Made by a program: the position numbers and the translations under genes | Shown: in pieces, positions 1 through 7,545 of the stretch | How the letters are laid out: each line of letters starts with the position of its first letter | Position numbering within the stretch: position 1 is the stretch's first letter | DNA from: Candidatus Hydrogenedentota bacterium | GTDB lineage: Bacteria; Hydrogenedentota; Hydrogenedentia; Hydrogenedentales; SLHB01 | Reading direction: 5' to 3' | NCBI GenBank assembly: GCA_020848835.1 | Contig: JADLHJ010000031.1 | Span: 1-55,627 of the forward strand | DNA: 55,627 bases | The notes under the pieces: model-generated | Seen by the model: the letters and a program-made list of their open reading frames with translations, nothing else | The model's database searches: none | Told to the model about the DNA's origin: nothing

Positions 1-4
1 CCAC

Positions 5-34
5 TGGCAATTGGGGCCTTTTGGTTGCTATGAT
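5..34 (+). promoter_or_regulatory. Putative sigma70 promoter of tRNA-His
   Basis: A TATGAT -10 box at 29-34 is preceded, after an 18-bp spacer, by TGGCAA at 5-10. Transcription would begin near 41, just before the mature tRNA 5' end at 46. The -35 match is weak, so this rests mainly on the -10 box and its position. Confidence 0.4.
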
Positions 35-45
35 CTCCCGTTAGT

Positions 46-122
46 GCCGAGGTAGCTCAGTTGGTTAGAGCGCTGGATTGTGGATCCAGAGGTCAAGGGT
101 TCGAGCCCCTTCCTCGGTACCA
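46..122 (+). tRNA. tRNA-His (GUG anticodon), atypical acceptor end
   Basis: A full cloverleaf folds: acceptor 46-52 with 112-118, D stem 55-58 with 68-71, anticodon stem 73-77 with 85-89, T stem 95-99 with 107-111. The 7-base loop 78-84 places GTG at 80-82, reading His codons, and CCA is encoded at 120-122. Position 73 is A (base 119), position -1 is T (base 45), and the first acceptor pair is a G-U wobble (46 with 118). Nearly all bacteria have G-1 and C73 in this tRNA, so the acceptor end is unusual. The next gene is the cognate synthetase. Confidence 0.95.
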
Positions 123-327
123 TTCCTATTTTTGGGGAGCGCCGTTTGGAGTGCGGTAGCAACGCCACCGCTCAAGCTCCCGGCGGAGCCGGAGTTCTCA
201 CCGGCGGTTTGGGATTTCTGAGTCGAAATTTGGCGCTGTGCAAGCGAAAGCGGTAGCGCCGTCCAAAGCGGACTCTGCTGCGGAACTCCATATTGTTGCA
301 ATGACATTTGGTTCACCCGGTTTAAAT

Positions 328-1785
328 ATGGAAACAGAAAAACAACTTGTCGAACCACAGACCCTAAAAGGGTTTCGCGATTACTTGCCCGCCGACATGG
401 CGGCGCGGGATTTTGTGGTCGATCGCATCAAGCGGGTGTACGAACGCTATGGCTTCGTGCAGATTGATACGCCAGTGCTTGAGCACCTGGAGACCCTGCT
501 CGGTACCGGTGGCGAGGAAACGAATAAGGAACTGTTCCGGCTCGAAAGTCCCGAAGAAGACGCCGTCGCGATGCGCTTCGACCTCACGGTGCCGTTCGCG
601 CGCATTCTTGCGCAATATCGCGATCAGGTGAAGTTGCCTTTCCGCCGTTATCACATTGGCCCGGTGTTTCGTGCGGACAAGCCGGGGCCTGGACGTTATC
701 GTCAGTTCACGCAGTTCGATATTGACGCCGCGGGTTCGTTGTCCGTCGCGGTGGACGCGGAGATCGTCGCTACGATTTGCGAGGCGTTGCGCGCGGTGGG
801 CTTGACGACCGGCGAATTTCGTGTGCGCATCAACAACCGCAAGATTGTGGACGCGCTGCTCTACGGCTGCGGTGTGGACAACATCGCCACGCACAAGCAC
901 ATCCTGCGGGTGGTAGATAAACTTCGCAAGGTCGGCATTGATAACGTGTGCCGCGAGCTTGGGCCTGGACGCATCGACGATTCCGGCGATCCAATCCCGG
1001 GTGTGAAGCTGGAAACAAGTACCATCGAGCAACTCGTGAAGTTTATCTCTGTGCCGGTATCCACGCGGTTAGAGACCGTTGAAGCAATGCGCGCCGCGTT
1101 GCCTGAATCCGAATTGCGCGAAGCCGCGCTTGCGGAGATGGTGACGCTTGCGGAGTGCCTCGCGAGCCTCGGCGTCCACGAAGAAGACGCGGTGTTCGAT
1201 CCAACGCTCGCGCGCGGGCTCGATTATTACACCGGCCCTGTGTTTGAGGTGGAACTGCCCGGCGCGCTGGAGTGCGGTTCCGTGGGCGGCGGTGGTCGCT
1301 ACGACGGTTTGGTGGAACGGTTCATGGATGCGAGCATTCCCGCAACGGGCGCATCGATTGGTCTTGATCGTTTCATCGATGCGCTCACGCGCGTCGGTAA
1401 ACTTGATGCAAATATAACCACTACGCAGGCGATGGTCGTCTCGTTTCCCGGCACGCCGGAAGCGGAGTTGTTGCGCGTCGCGAGTGAATTGCGCAGCGCG
1501 GGTATTGCGACGGAAGTGTACATGGGCGCGGCCAATACCGGGCTCGGCGCACGGATGTCGTATGCCGGCGGCCGCAACATTCCCGTCGCAGTGATCCTAG
1601 GTCCGGATGAATTGGCAAATGGCACCGTCGCGGTGAAAGACCTGCGCATGGGAAAAGAAAAACGGAAAGACATCAAATCGAACGAAGAGTTCCGCAAAGC
1701 GGGCCGCGTCGCGCAGCAGACCGTCTCGCGGGCTGAATTAATTGCGACGGTGCGCGAGGTTATCGCGCGTGCGGATGAGAAATAG
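328..1785 (+). CDS. hisS: Histidyl-tRNA synthetase
   Basis: Class II synthetase of 485 residues that charges tRNA-His in the cytoplasm. Visible are the motif 2 region with GRYRQF (122-127), the histidine-specific signature ARGLDYYTGPVFE (295-307), GGGGRYDGL (320-328), motif 3 GASIGLDR (341-348) and a C-terminal anticodon-binding domain from about 365. The motif 2 loop reads DKPGPGRYRQF rather than the usual bacterial ERPQxGRYRQFHQ type; I associate this form with the HisRS of Alphaproteobacteria whose tRNA-His lacks G-1, which matches the tRNA directly upstream. It is too complete to be HisZ. The frame stays open to a GTG at 238, but that extension translates a repeat-like spacer; ATG 328, before the family core, is preferred. 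ATG 301 is an alternative. No clear Shine-Dalgarno is seen. Confidence 0.95.
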   Translation: METEKQLVEPQTLKGFRDYLPADMAARDFVVDRIKRVYERYGFVQIDTPVLEHLETLLGTGGEETNKELFRLESPEEDAVAMRFDLTVPFARILAQYRDQVKLPFRRYHIGPVFRADKPGPGRYRQFTQFDIDAAGSLSVAVDAEIVATICEALRAVGLTTGEFRVRINNRKIVDALLYGCGVDNIATHKHILRVVDKLRKVGIDNVCRELGPGRIDDSGDPIPGVKLETSTIEQLVKFISVPVSTRLETVEAMRAALPESELREAALAEMVTLAECLASLGVHEEDAVFDPTLARGLDYYTGPVFEVELPGALECGSVGGGGRYDGLVERFMDASIPATGASIGLDRFIDALTRVGKLDANITTTQAMVVSFPGTPEAELLRVASELRSAGIATEVYMGAANTGLGARMSYAGGRNIPVAVILGPDELANGTVAVKDLRMGKEKRKDIKSNEEFRKAGRVAQQTVSRAELIATVREVIARADEK

Positions 1786-1825
1786 GAGATTCGTGCAGGT
1801 GCGCGTGCGCGTCATTCGTAATCGA

Positions 1826-1842
1826 TACTCGATCTTCGAGTA
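1826..1842 (+). repeat. Short hairpin in the hisS-hisG gap
   Basis: TACTCGA (1826-1832) and TCGAGTA (1836-1842) form a perfect 7-bp stem with a 3-base loop. It is followed by a degenerate tract of GAGCACG-type units. There is no T run, so it is not a standard terminator. Role unknown. Confidence 0.45.
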
Positions 1843-1884
1843 CGAAGACGAGCAGGAGCACGAGCACGTTGACAGGAAAATGAT

Positions 1885-2928
1885 ATGGAAATGACCACAC
1901 TCAAAATCGGCCTCCCCGCCGGATCGCTTGCGGATCCGAACCGTGGCGGCAGCTTGATCGCTTTATTGAAACACGCGGGTTTTCCTACCAAGGGTTATGA
2001 CAAGGGCGGTCCAAGTTCGTTTACGTTAACGCCATTTCTTGTGGGTTGGGATGGACGGCCGCAGGAGTTCGGCGCGCAGCTTGCCCTCGGTGAAGTGGAC
2101 CTCGCGATTGGCGGCGATGATTGGGTGCGCGAGCGGTCGCTCGAATATGAGTACGAGTACGGTGAAATCCTGAAATTGAAGAAGGTACTTTCGCTGCAAC
2201 GCGGCGACGTGCGCATTGTGATCATCGCGGATTGCAAAGTTGATTCGTGTGACGAATGGCTTAAGCAATTGCTTTCGGAGAAAGCGCTCGTTTCCGCGGT
2301 ATCGGAAATGCCGTACCTGGCGCTGGAATGGTTCCAGACGAAGGCTGCGGCGCTTGGTTTTGGCGAATCGCACAAGGCCTTCTCCGTGCAAAAGTATAAG
2401 ACGCCGCCGCGCAACGAGACCGGCATCGTGATATACGAGAGTTGGGGCAAGACCGAAACCAAGGTGAAGCAGAACTCTGTCGACTTCGGTTTGGAGATCA
2501 CGCAGACCGGCAGCGCGATCGCGAATTATGGTTTGCACGTAGTCGATGAAGTGATGAAATCGGAAGCGGGCATTTGGGCGAACCCGGCGCTACTGACCGA
2601 TCCCGCGAAGCTCGACCTTGCGCGGATGTTTTTGTTGAACCTCTACGGCTCGATCTACGCAGAGAACAAGGTGTTGCTCACGTTCAATGCGAAGAAATCG
2701 GATGTGGAGAAGTTGCTGGTGTATTTGCGCGAGCATCGTTTGTTCGGCGATGAGCCGACGATGAAGGAAGGCGTGCATTTCACGGAGTTTACGATCAAGC
2801 TCGATTCGACCAATAAAGTACTACCGATTGCCAAGGCGCGCTACGAACTCGCGAAGCTTGGCGCGACGCACATCGAAACCATTCCGCTCGAGTCGTCCAT
2901 CCCCGGGCTCGGCGTCCTCGATTTGTAA
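1885..2928 (+). CDS. hisG: HisG-like ATP phosphoribosyltransferase, long form
   Basis: Probable first enzyme of histidine synthesis, joining ATP and PRPP. The N terminus LKIGLPAGSL (6-15) matches the HisG start, VDLAIGGDDWV (71-81) matches the VDLGITGxDWI strand, and TQTGSAIANYGL (206-217) sits where the PRPP-binding ETGxTLxxNGL loop belongs. Residues about 265-347 resemble the regulatory C-terminal domain of the long, HisZ-independent form. At 347 residues it is longer than most long forms (about 290), with extra sequence around 15-60 and 85-180, so it is divergent. It lies 99 bp after hisS. A second in-frame ATG lies two codons downstream. Family assignment is good; catalytic equivalence to classical HisG is inferred. 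Confidence 0.75.
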   Translation: MEMTTLKIGLPAGSLADPNRGGSLIALLKHAGFPTKGYDKGGPSSFTLTPFLVGWDGRPQEFGAQLALGEVDLAIGGDDWVRERSLEYEYEYGEILKLKKVLSLQRGDVRIVIIADCKVDSCDEWLKQLLSEKALVSAVSEMPYLALEWFQTKAAALGFGESHKAFSVQKYKTPPRNETGIVIYESWGKTETKVKQNSVDFGLEITQTGSAIANYGLHVVDEVMKSEAGIWANPALLTDPAKLDLARMFLLNLYGSIYAENKVLLTFNAKKSDVEKLLVYLREHRLFGDEPTMKEGVHFTEFTIKLDSTNKVLPIAKARYELAKLGATHIETIPLESSIPGLGVLDL

Positions 2929-2934
2929 TCGCGC

Positions 2935-3954
2935 ATGAGCGACCGCGTCGTCATACTCGGCATCGGCGGGATTGGCGGCGTAGTTGCGGGATGCATGATC
3001 GAGGCCGGACTGCGGCCGGTACTCGTTACGAGTAATGCGGAAGTCACCGCCGCGATTCGCGCGAACGGATTGCGCGTGAAACTTCCCGATCGATCATTCA
3101 CGGTCCAGGCAGAAGTATTCACAACCCTCGCCGAAGCGAGCGGCGTGTTCGATGCCGCTTACCTCACAATGAAAGCGCTAAGCGTCGTGGAAGCTGCGCA
3201 GAATGTTGCGCAATATCTTTCTTCCGATGGCTACGTTGTTACCTTTCAGAACGGGATCGTGGAAGATGCCGTCGGCGATGCGATCGGAATCGGCCGCGTC
3301 GTGAGCGCGAGCGTGGGCTGGAACGGCATCATGCACGCGCCTGGCGAATATGAGCGGACGACGCCGGGCGACACTTTCGTTGGCGAACTAAACGGCAGCG
3401 TGACGCCGCGCGTGAACGCAATCGCCGCTGCGCTGCGGCATGTTGGCCCCGTCACGATTTCGCAGAACATGCGTGGCGTGTTGTGGAGCAAGCTTGCGAT
3501 TAATTGCACGGTGAATAGTGTAGGTGCATTGACGGGTGAGACGCTGGGCGAGTTGCTCGCTGATGCCCGCGTGCGGCGGATCTTTCTGCGCACCTACAGC
3601 GAAGTTGTCGATACGGCTGAAGCGCAGGGCATCAGACTGGAGCGCATTGCCGCGAATCCAAAATTGTTGTACCTGCCGAAGACCGCGGGACTGTTTACGC
3701 GCTATGCGAAAGACATCATCGCGCGAATGCTCGGGCGTAAATACAAGAGTGCGCGGTCATCGACCTTGCAAAGTTTGGAACGCGGACGCAAGACCGAAGT
3801 GGATTTTTTGAATGGGTATGTCGTTGAAATAGCGAGTCGTGTCGGCGTAAATGCTCCGATGAATAGGGCGTTGGCGCGGATGATAAATGAAATCGAAGTT
3901 GGAACTCTGAAGATTGAAAAATCGAATGTGGGAGAGTTGGCGAATCTTTCTTAA
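2935..3954 (+). CDS. Ketopantoate reductase family (ApbA/PanE) protein
   Basis: 339-residue NADPH-dependent reductase of the family that converts 2-dehydropantoate to pantoate. The N-terminal Rossmann motif GIGGIGGVVAG is at about 9-19. The QNGI motif follows the cofactor domain, and the catalytic-lysine region reads LWSKLAINCTVNSVGALTG, close to the family consensus. It begins six bases after the hisG-like stop codon, so it is probably cotranscribed. Many paralogues of this family act on other 2-keto acids, and nothing else from pantothenate synthesis is near, so the substrate is uncertain. Confidence 0.8.
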   Translation: MSDRVVILGIGGIGGVVAGCMIEAGLRPVLVTSNAEVTAAIRANGLRVKLPDRSFTVQAEVFTTLAEASGVFDAAYLTMKALSVVEAAQNVAQYLSSDGYVVTFQNGIVEDAVGDAIGIGRVVSASVGWNGIMHAPGEYERTTPGDTFVGELNGSVTPRVNAIAAALRHVGPVTISQNMRGVLWSKLAINCTVNSVGALTGETLGELLADARVRRIFLRTYSEVVDTAEAQGIRLERIAANPKLLYLPKTAGLFTRYAKDIIARMLGRKYKSARSSTLQSLERGRKTEVDFLNGYVVEIASRVGVNAPMNRALARMINEIEVGTLKIEKSNVGELANLS

Positions 3955-4075
3955 GTGCGGAAGTGTAGCCGTATCGATTACGATTATACGTCGCCATGAA
4001 CCGGTGTTCCATCGGAGAAGTTGAGAATATTGCGGTGCGCTTTCAGCGCGGCGGCGTTTAGGGTTAGTTTGCTTT

Positions 4076-4095
4076 CCAGGGGCGACTGCCCCTGG
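4076..4095. repeat. Palindromic intergenic repeat
   Basis: CCAGGGGC and GCCCCTGG form a perfect 8-bp stem with a 4-base loop, within a 225-bp spacer that also carries short GC-rich repeats such as CGCTTTCAGCG. Repeats of this kind are dispersed in many planctomycete-like genomes. There is no T tract, so a terminator role is not supported. Confidence 0.5.
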
Positions 4096-4179
4096 CTAGG
4101 GTTGCTGGGCGCCGTTGGCGCGGAAGACGTATTCTTGGAGTAGCACAAGCACGAAAAGATAAGTCAGGGGGGATTTGCA

Positions 4180-5526
4180 ATGAAGACTTATGTGATTGCG
4201 TTTCTTGCAGGCGTGTTGGCATTGGGGGCAATGGCCGACGACGCTGTTTACAAACCAAATTGGGAATCGCTCGATACGCGGCCGACGCCGCAATGGTTTC
4301 GCGATGCGAAGTTCGGCATTTTCATTCACTGGGGCGTGTACAGCGTTCCGTCGTGGGGGCCGAAGGGGAAGTATGCGGAGTGGTATTGGCATGACATGAA
4401 CAACCACGACGGCGAGACGTGGAAGTTTCATGCGAAGACCTACGGCGAAGATTTTCAGTATCAGGACTTCGCACCGAAGTTTACGGCGGAGCTGTTTAAT
4501 CCCGACGAATGGGCGGATGTCTTTCGGAGGTCGAATGCGAAGTATGTGGTGCTGACTTCCAAGCATCATGAAGGTTTCGCGTTGTGGCCCAGCGCGGAGG
4601 CATGGAACTGGAACGCGGTGGACGTGGGTCCGCACCGCGATCTCGCGGGCGATCTCATCGCGGCGGTGCGCGCGCGCGGATTGCGCATGGGCTATTACTA
4701 TTCGATCTACGAGTGGTACAACCCGCTTTACACAAGCGATGTGAACAAGTTCGTCGATCAACACATGCTGCCGCAGTTGAAGGATCTCGTGCAGCGCTAC
4801 AAGCCGGATATCGTATGGCCGGATGGCGAGTGGGACCACCCAAGCGCGACGTGGAAGAGCGAAGATTTTTTGGCGTGGTTGTACAACGATTCGAATGCGC
4901 CGAAAGACGTTGTCGTCAACGATCGTTGGGGCAAGGAAACGCGTAATGTACACGGCGGGTTTGCGACGCCGGAGTATGGGCACATTCCGAAAGGAAAGCT
5001 AACCGATGCGGGTCTCTTTGAAGAATGCCAGGGCATGGGACGTTCCTTTGGTTATAACCGCAACGAGAATGCCAACGACTATCGCGGTACCGGCGAATTG
5101 CTGACGCTGTTGATCGATTGCGTCAGCCGTGGCGGGAATTTGTTGTTGGACATTGGGCCAACGGCGGACGGGCGCATTCCGGTGATCATGCAGCAGCGTC
5201 TGCTCGAGATGGGCAAGTGGCTGGATGTGAACGGCGACGCGATTTTTGGCACAACCGCGTGGCGTGCGCAGCAGGATGGCGAATCTGTGCGCTACACCAC
5301 GAAGGACGGCGCGGTGTATGCAATCTGCCTGAAGTGGCCGGGTGAGACGTTGACGTTGAATGAAGTTAAGCCGGGCGCGAATGTGGGCGTGTCGATGCTG
5401 GGATGGGATGAAGCCGTCGCGTGCAATGTGGATGGCGGAAAGCTCGTTATCCAAGTGCCGCAACTTACGCCGGACAAGGTGCTGTGTCAGTATGCATATG
5501 TTTTTAGATTGACGGGCGTAGAATAG
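4180..5526 (+). CDS. Secreted alpha-L-fucosidase, GH29
   Basis: 448-residue retaining fucosidase releasing L-fucose from glycans, exported by a Sec signal peptide (about residues 1-20, cleavage near AMAD). The (beta/alpha)8 domain shows the GH29 hallmarks WFRDAKFGIFIHWG (39-52), SKHHEGF (127-133) and WPDGEW with Asp215 as the expected nucleophile. The C-terminal 90 residues look like a beta-sandwich. A strong AGGGGGG-type ribosome site precedes the ATG. It stands alone rather than in a clear operon, but fits the glycan-scavenging theme of the window with the sulfatase at 36.5 kb. Linkage specificity cannot be read from sequence. Confidence 0.93.
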   Translation: MKTYVIAFLAGVLALGAMADDAVYKPNWESLDTRPTPQWFRDAKFGIFIHWGVYSVPSWGPKGKYAEWYWHDMNNHDGETWKFHAKTYGEDFQYQDFAPKFTAELFNPDEWADVFRRSNAKYVVLTSKHHEGFALWPSAEAWNWNAVDVGPHRDLAGDLIAAVRARGLRMGYYYSIYEWYNPLYTSDVNKFVDQHMLPQLKDLVQRYKPDIVWPDGEWDHPSATWKSEDFLAWLYNDSNAPKDVVVNDRWGKETRNVHGGFATPEYGHIPKGKLTDAGLFEECQGMGRSFGYNRNENANDYRGTGELLTLLIDCVSRGGNLLLDIGPTADGRIPVIMQQRLLEMGKWLDVNGDAIFGTTAWRAQQDGESVRYTTKDGAVYAICLKWPGETLTLNEVKPGANVGVSMLGWDEAVACNVDGGKLVIQVPQLTPDKVLCQYAYVFRLTGVE

Positions 5527-5536
5527 AAAATGAAGA

Positions 5537-5580
5537 AAGGCGGCGCTGTCGCGCCGCACTCCAAGGCGCTTCGCGCGAAT
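5537..5580 (+). repeat. Dispersed 44-bp repeat, copy 1
   Basis: This segment matches 14080-14123 at 41 of 44 positions in the same orientation. Both copies contain GCGCCGCACTCCAAGG and CTTCGCGCGAAT. Both lie between genes; this copy separates the fucosidase from ilvD. Confidence 0.8.
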
Positions 5581-5677
5581 ACAAGTCGCGGTCGCGCCTT
5601 GCGTGGTTTCATTGCTTTCAGCGTGATAAAATAGTCTGTTTCTCAACCCAACCCTTTTTGACTGTGGGAGCTTGTTC

Positions 5678-7399
5678 ATGAAGAAGTCCGGAAACGGCAA
5701 TGGCCGTAAATCGTTGCACCGTGTGTATTCGTCGCAAATCACGGAGACCGTCGAGCGCGCGCCGAGCCGCGCGATGTTGCATGCGGTAGGGTTTTCGGAC
5801 AAGGACTTCAAGAAGTCGCAGGTGGGCATCGCGTCCACGTGGAGCATGGTGACGCCGTGCAATATGCACATCAATAAGCTTGCCTCGATGGCTGCGGAGG
5901 GCGTGAACGCGGCGGGCGGCAAAGCGGTCGAGTTCAACACGATCACGATCTCCGACGGCATCTCGATGGGCACGGAAGGCATGAAGTACTCGCTGGTGTC
6001 ACGCGAGGTGATCGCCGACTCAATTGAAACGGTTGCGGGCTGTGAGTGGTTCGATGGACTTGTGACGATTGGCGGGTGCGACAAAAATATGCCGGGCTGT
6101 CTCATCGCGATGGCGCGGCTGAACCGTCCTTCGGTGTTTGTCTATGGCGGCACGATCATGCCCGGCAGGGTGCAGGGCAAGGACGTTGATATCGTCTCCG
6201 TGTTTGAAGCCGTGGGTGCGCACGCGCGCGGCGACATCGGCGACAAGCAATTGAAGGAAATCGAAGCAAAATCGATCCCCGGCCCGGGTTCCTGCGGCGG
6301 CATGTACACGGCGAACACGATGGGTTCCGCGATCGAGGCGCTGGGCATGAGCCTGCCGAACAGTTCCGCGCAGGCGGCGATCTCGGAAGAAAAGGCGCAC
6401 GATTGTCGCAATGCGGGCGCCGCGGTGTTGAACCTTATCAAACTGGGCATTCGCCCGAGCGATATCATGACCAAGCAAGCGTTCGAAAACGCGATCGCCG
6501 TTGTCACCGCGTTGGGCGGTTCCACAAATGCCGTGCTGCATTTGCTGGCAATGGCGCATGCAATCGGCGTGAAGCTTACACTCGAAGACTTCACGCGCGT
6601 GGGCAAACGCACGCCGGTGCTTGCAGACTTGAAGCCGAGCGGCGCGTTTGTGATGGCAAAATTTGTCGAGATCGGCGGGCTGTTGCCGTTGATGAAGACG
6701 ATGCTGGAAGCGGGGTTGTTGCATGGCGATTGCCTCACGGTAACGGGCAAGACGCTGAAGCAAAATCTCGCGGGCGTGAAGCCGTATCCGAAAGGGCAAT
6801 TAGTGGTGCGTCCGCTATCGGATCCGATCAAGAAAGACGGCCACCTTGTTGTGCTCTACGGCAACCTCGCGCCAAAGGGTGCAGTCGCAAAGATCTCCGG
6901 AAAAGAGGGGTTGACGTTTACGGGCAAGGCGCGCGTGTTCAACAGTGAAGAGCTTGCATTGAAAGCCATTCTCGACGGCACGGTGAAGAAGGGCGATGTC
7001 ATCGTCATTCGCTATGAAGGACCGAAGGGCGGCCCGGGCATGCGCGAGATGCTCGCGCCCACGTCCGCGGTGATGGGCAAAGGGCTCGGTAAAGATGTTG
7101 CGCTGATCACTGATGGACGTTTCTCGGGCGGTAGCCACGGCTTTGTCGTCGGACACATCACGCCGGAGGCGCAGGTCGGCGGCGCGCTTGCCATCGTCAA
7201 GAACGGCGACTCAATCACCATCGACGCGGAGAAACGCACGCTCAATCTCAATGTCTCTGCAACAGAAATCGAGAAGCGCATGCGCGCGTGGAAAGCGCCT
7301 AAACCACGTTACACGCGCGGCGTGCTTGCGAAATACGCAGACCAGGTCAACACGGCGTCGGAAGGCGCGGTGACCGATTCGTCGTTGACGCTGGTGTAG
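5678..7399 (+). CDS. ilvD: Dihydroxy-acid dehydratase
   Basis: 573-residue IlvD/Edd-family Fe-S dehydratase of valine, leucine and isoleucine synthesis, making 2-keto acids from 2,3-dihydroxy acids. The three cluster cysteines are at C61 (TPCNMH), C134 (GGCDKNMPG) and C206 ([12 protein letters not shown]), the spacing expected for dehydratases. The later [20 protein letters not shown] region carries the GRFSGG motif. ATG 5678 is preceded by GTGGGAG at a good distance; a TTG two codons earlier is less likely. An Edd or sugar-acid dehydratase role is possible in this superfamily, but the motifs fit IlvD best. No other ilv gene is in the window. Confidence 0.93.
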   Translation: MKKSGNGNGRKSLHRVYSSQITETVERAPSRAMLHAVGFSDKDFKKSQVGIASTWSMVTPCNMHINKLASMAAEGVNAAGGKAVEFNTITISDGISMGTEGMKYSLVSREVIADSIETVAGCEWFDGLVTIGGCDKNMPGCLIAMARLNRPSVFVYGGTIMPGRVQGKDVDIVSVFEAVGAHARGDIGDKQLKEIEAKSIPGPGSCGGMYTANTMGSAIEALGMSLPNSSAQAAISEEKAHDCRNAGAAVLNLIKLGIRPSDIMTKQAFENAIAVVTALGGSTNAVLHLLAMAHAIGVKLTLEDFTRVGKRTPVLADLKPSGAFVMAKFVEIGGLLPLMKTMLEAGLLHGDCLTVTGKTLKQNLAGVKPYPKGQLVVRPLSDPIKKDGHLVVLYGNLAPKGAVAKISGKEGLTFTGKARVFNSEELALKAILDGTVKKGDVIVIRYEGPKGGPGMREMLAPTSAVMGKGLGKDVALITDGRFSGGSHGFVVGHITPEAQVGGALAIVKNGDSITIDAEKRTLNLNVSATEIEKRMRAWKAPKPRYTRGVLAKYADQVNTASEGAVTDSSLTLV

Positions 7400-7426
7400 A
7401 TCGCAAAGCAAAACTTTTCAAGAGTG

Positions 7427-7452
7427 CGTTCCCAAGCAGGAGCTTGGGAACG
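7427..7452. repeat. Hairpin repeat GTTCCCAAGC/GCTTGGGAAC
   Basis: An 11-bp perfect stem (7427-7437 with 7442-7452) lies 27 bp after the ilvD stop, with a 4-base loop. No T run follows. It resembles dispersed intergenic repeats and may also protect or end the ilvD transcript. Confidence 0.55.
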
Positions 7453-7460
7453 AGCGCAAA

Positions 7461-7522
7461 GGGGCACGGGCGTCTCGCCCGTGATTAATTAGCACAAATC
7501 ACGGGCGAGACGCCCGTGCTCC
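7461..7522. repeat. Nested inverted repeat between convergent genes
   Basis: Two 26-bp arms (7461-7486 and 7497-7522) are inverted copies with one mismatch and a 10-bp AT-rich centre. Each arm is itself a dyad, CACGGGCG-TCT-CGCCCGTG. The element sits between the stops of ilvD and the minus-strand membrane gene, so it could work as a bidirectional terminator; it is followed on the plus strand by CCTTTT. Confidence 0.75.
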
Positions 7523-7545
7523 TTTTATCGCAGCTTCGGCGATAG

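Noticed and set aside
44..120. Alternative tRNA fold with acceptor 44-50 and discriminator C
   Set aside because: It would misplace the conserved T8 and A14 positions and leave no encoded CCA; the fold starting at 46 satisfies all conserved positions.
123..327. T-box riboswitch upstream of hisS
   Set aside because: No T-box sequence or specifier stem-terminator arrangement; the stretch is a degenerate repeat-like spacer.
328..1785. HisZ (regulatory HisS paralogue) instead of HisRS
   Set aside because: The full catalytic motifs and anticodon domain are present, and the HisG-like protein next to it appears to be the long form that does not need HisZ.
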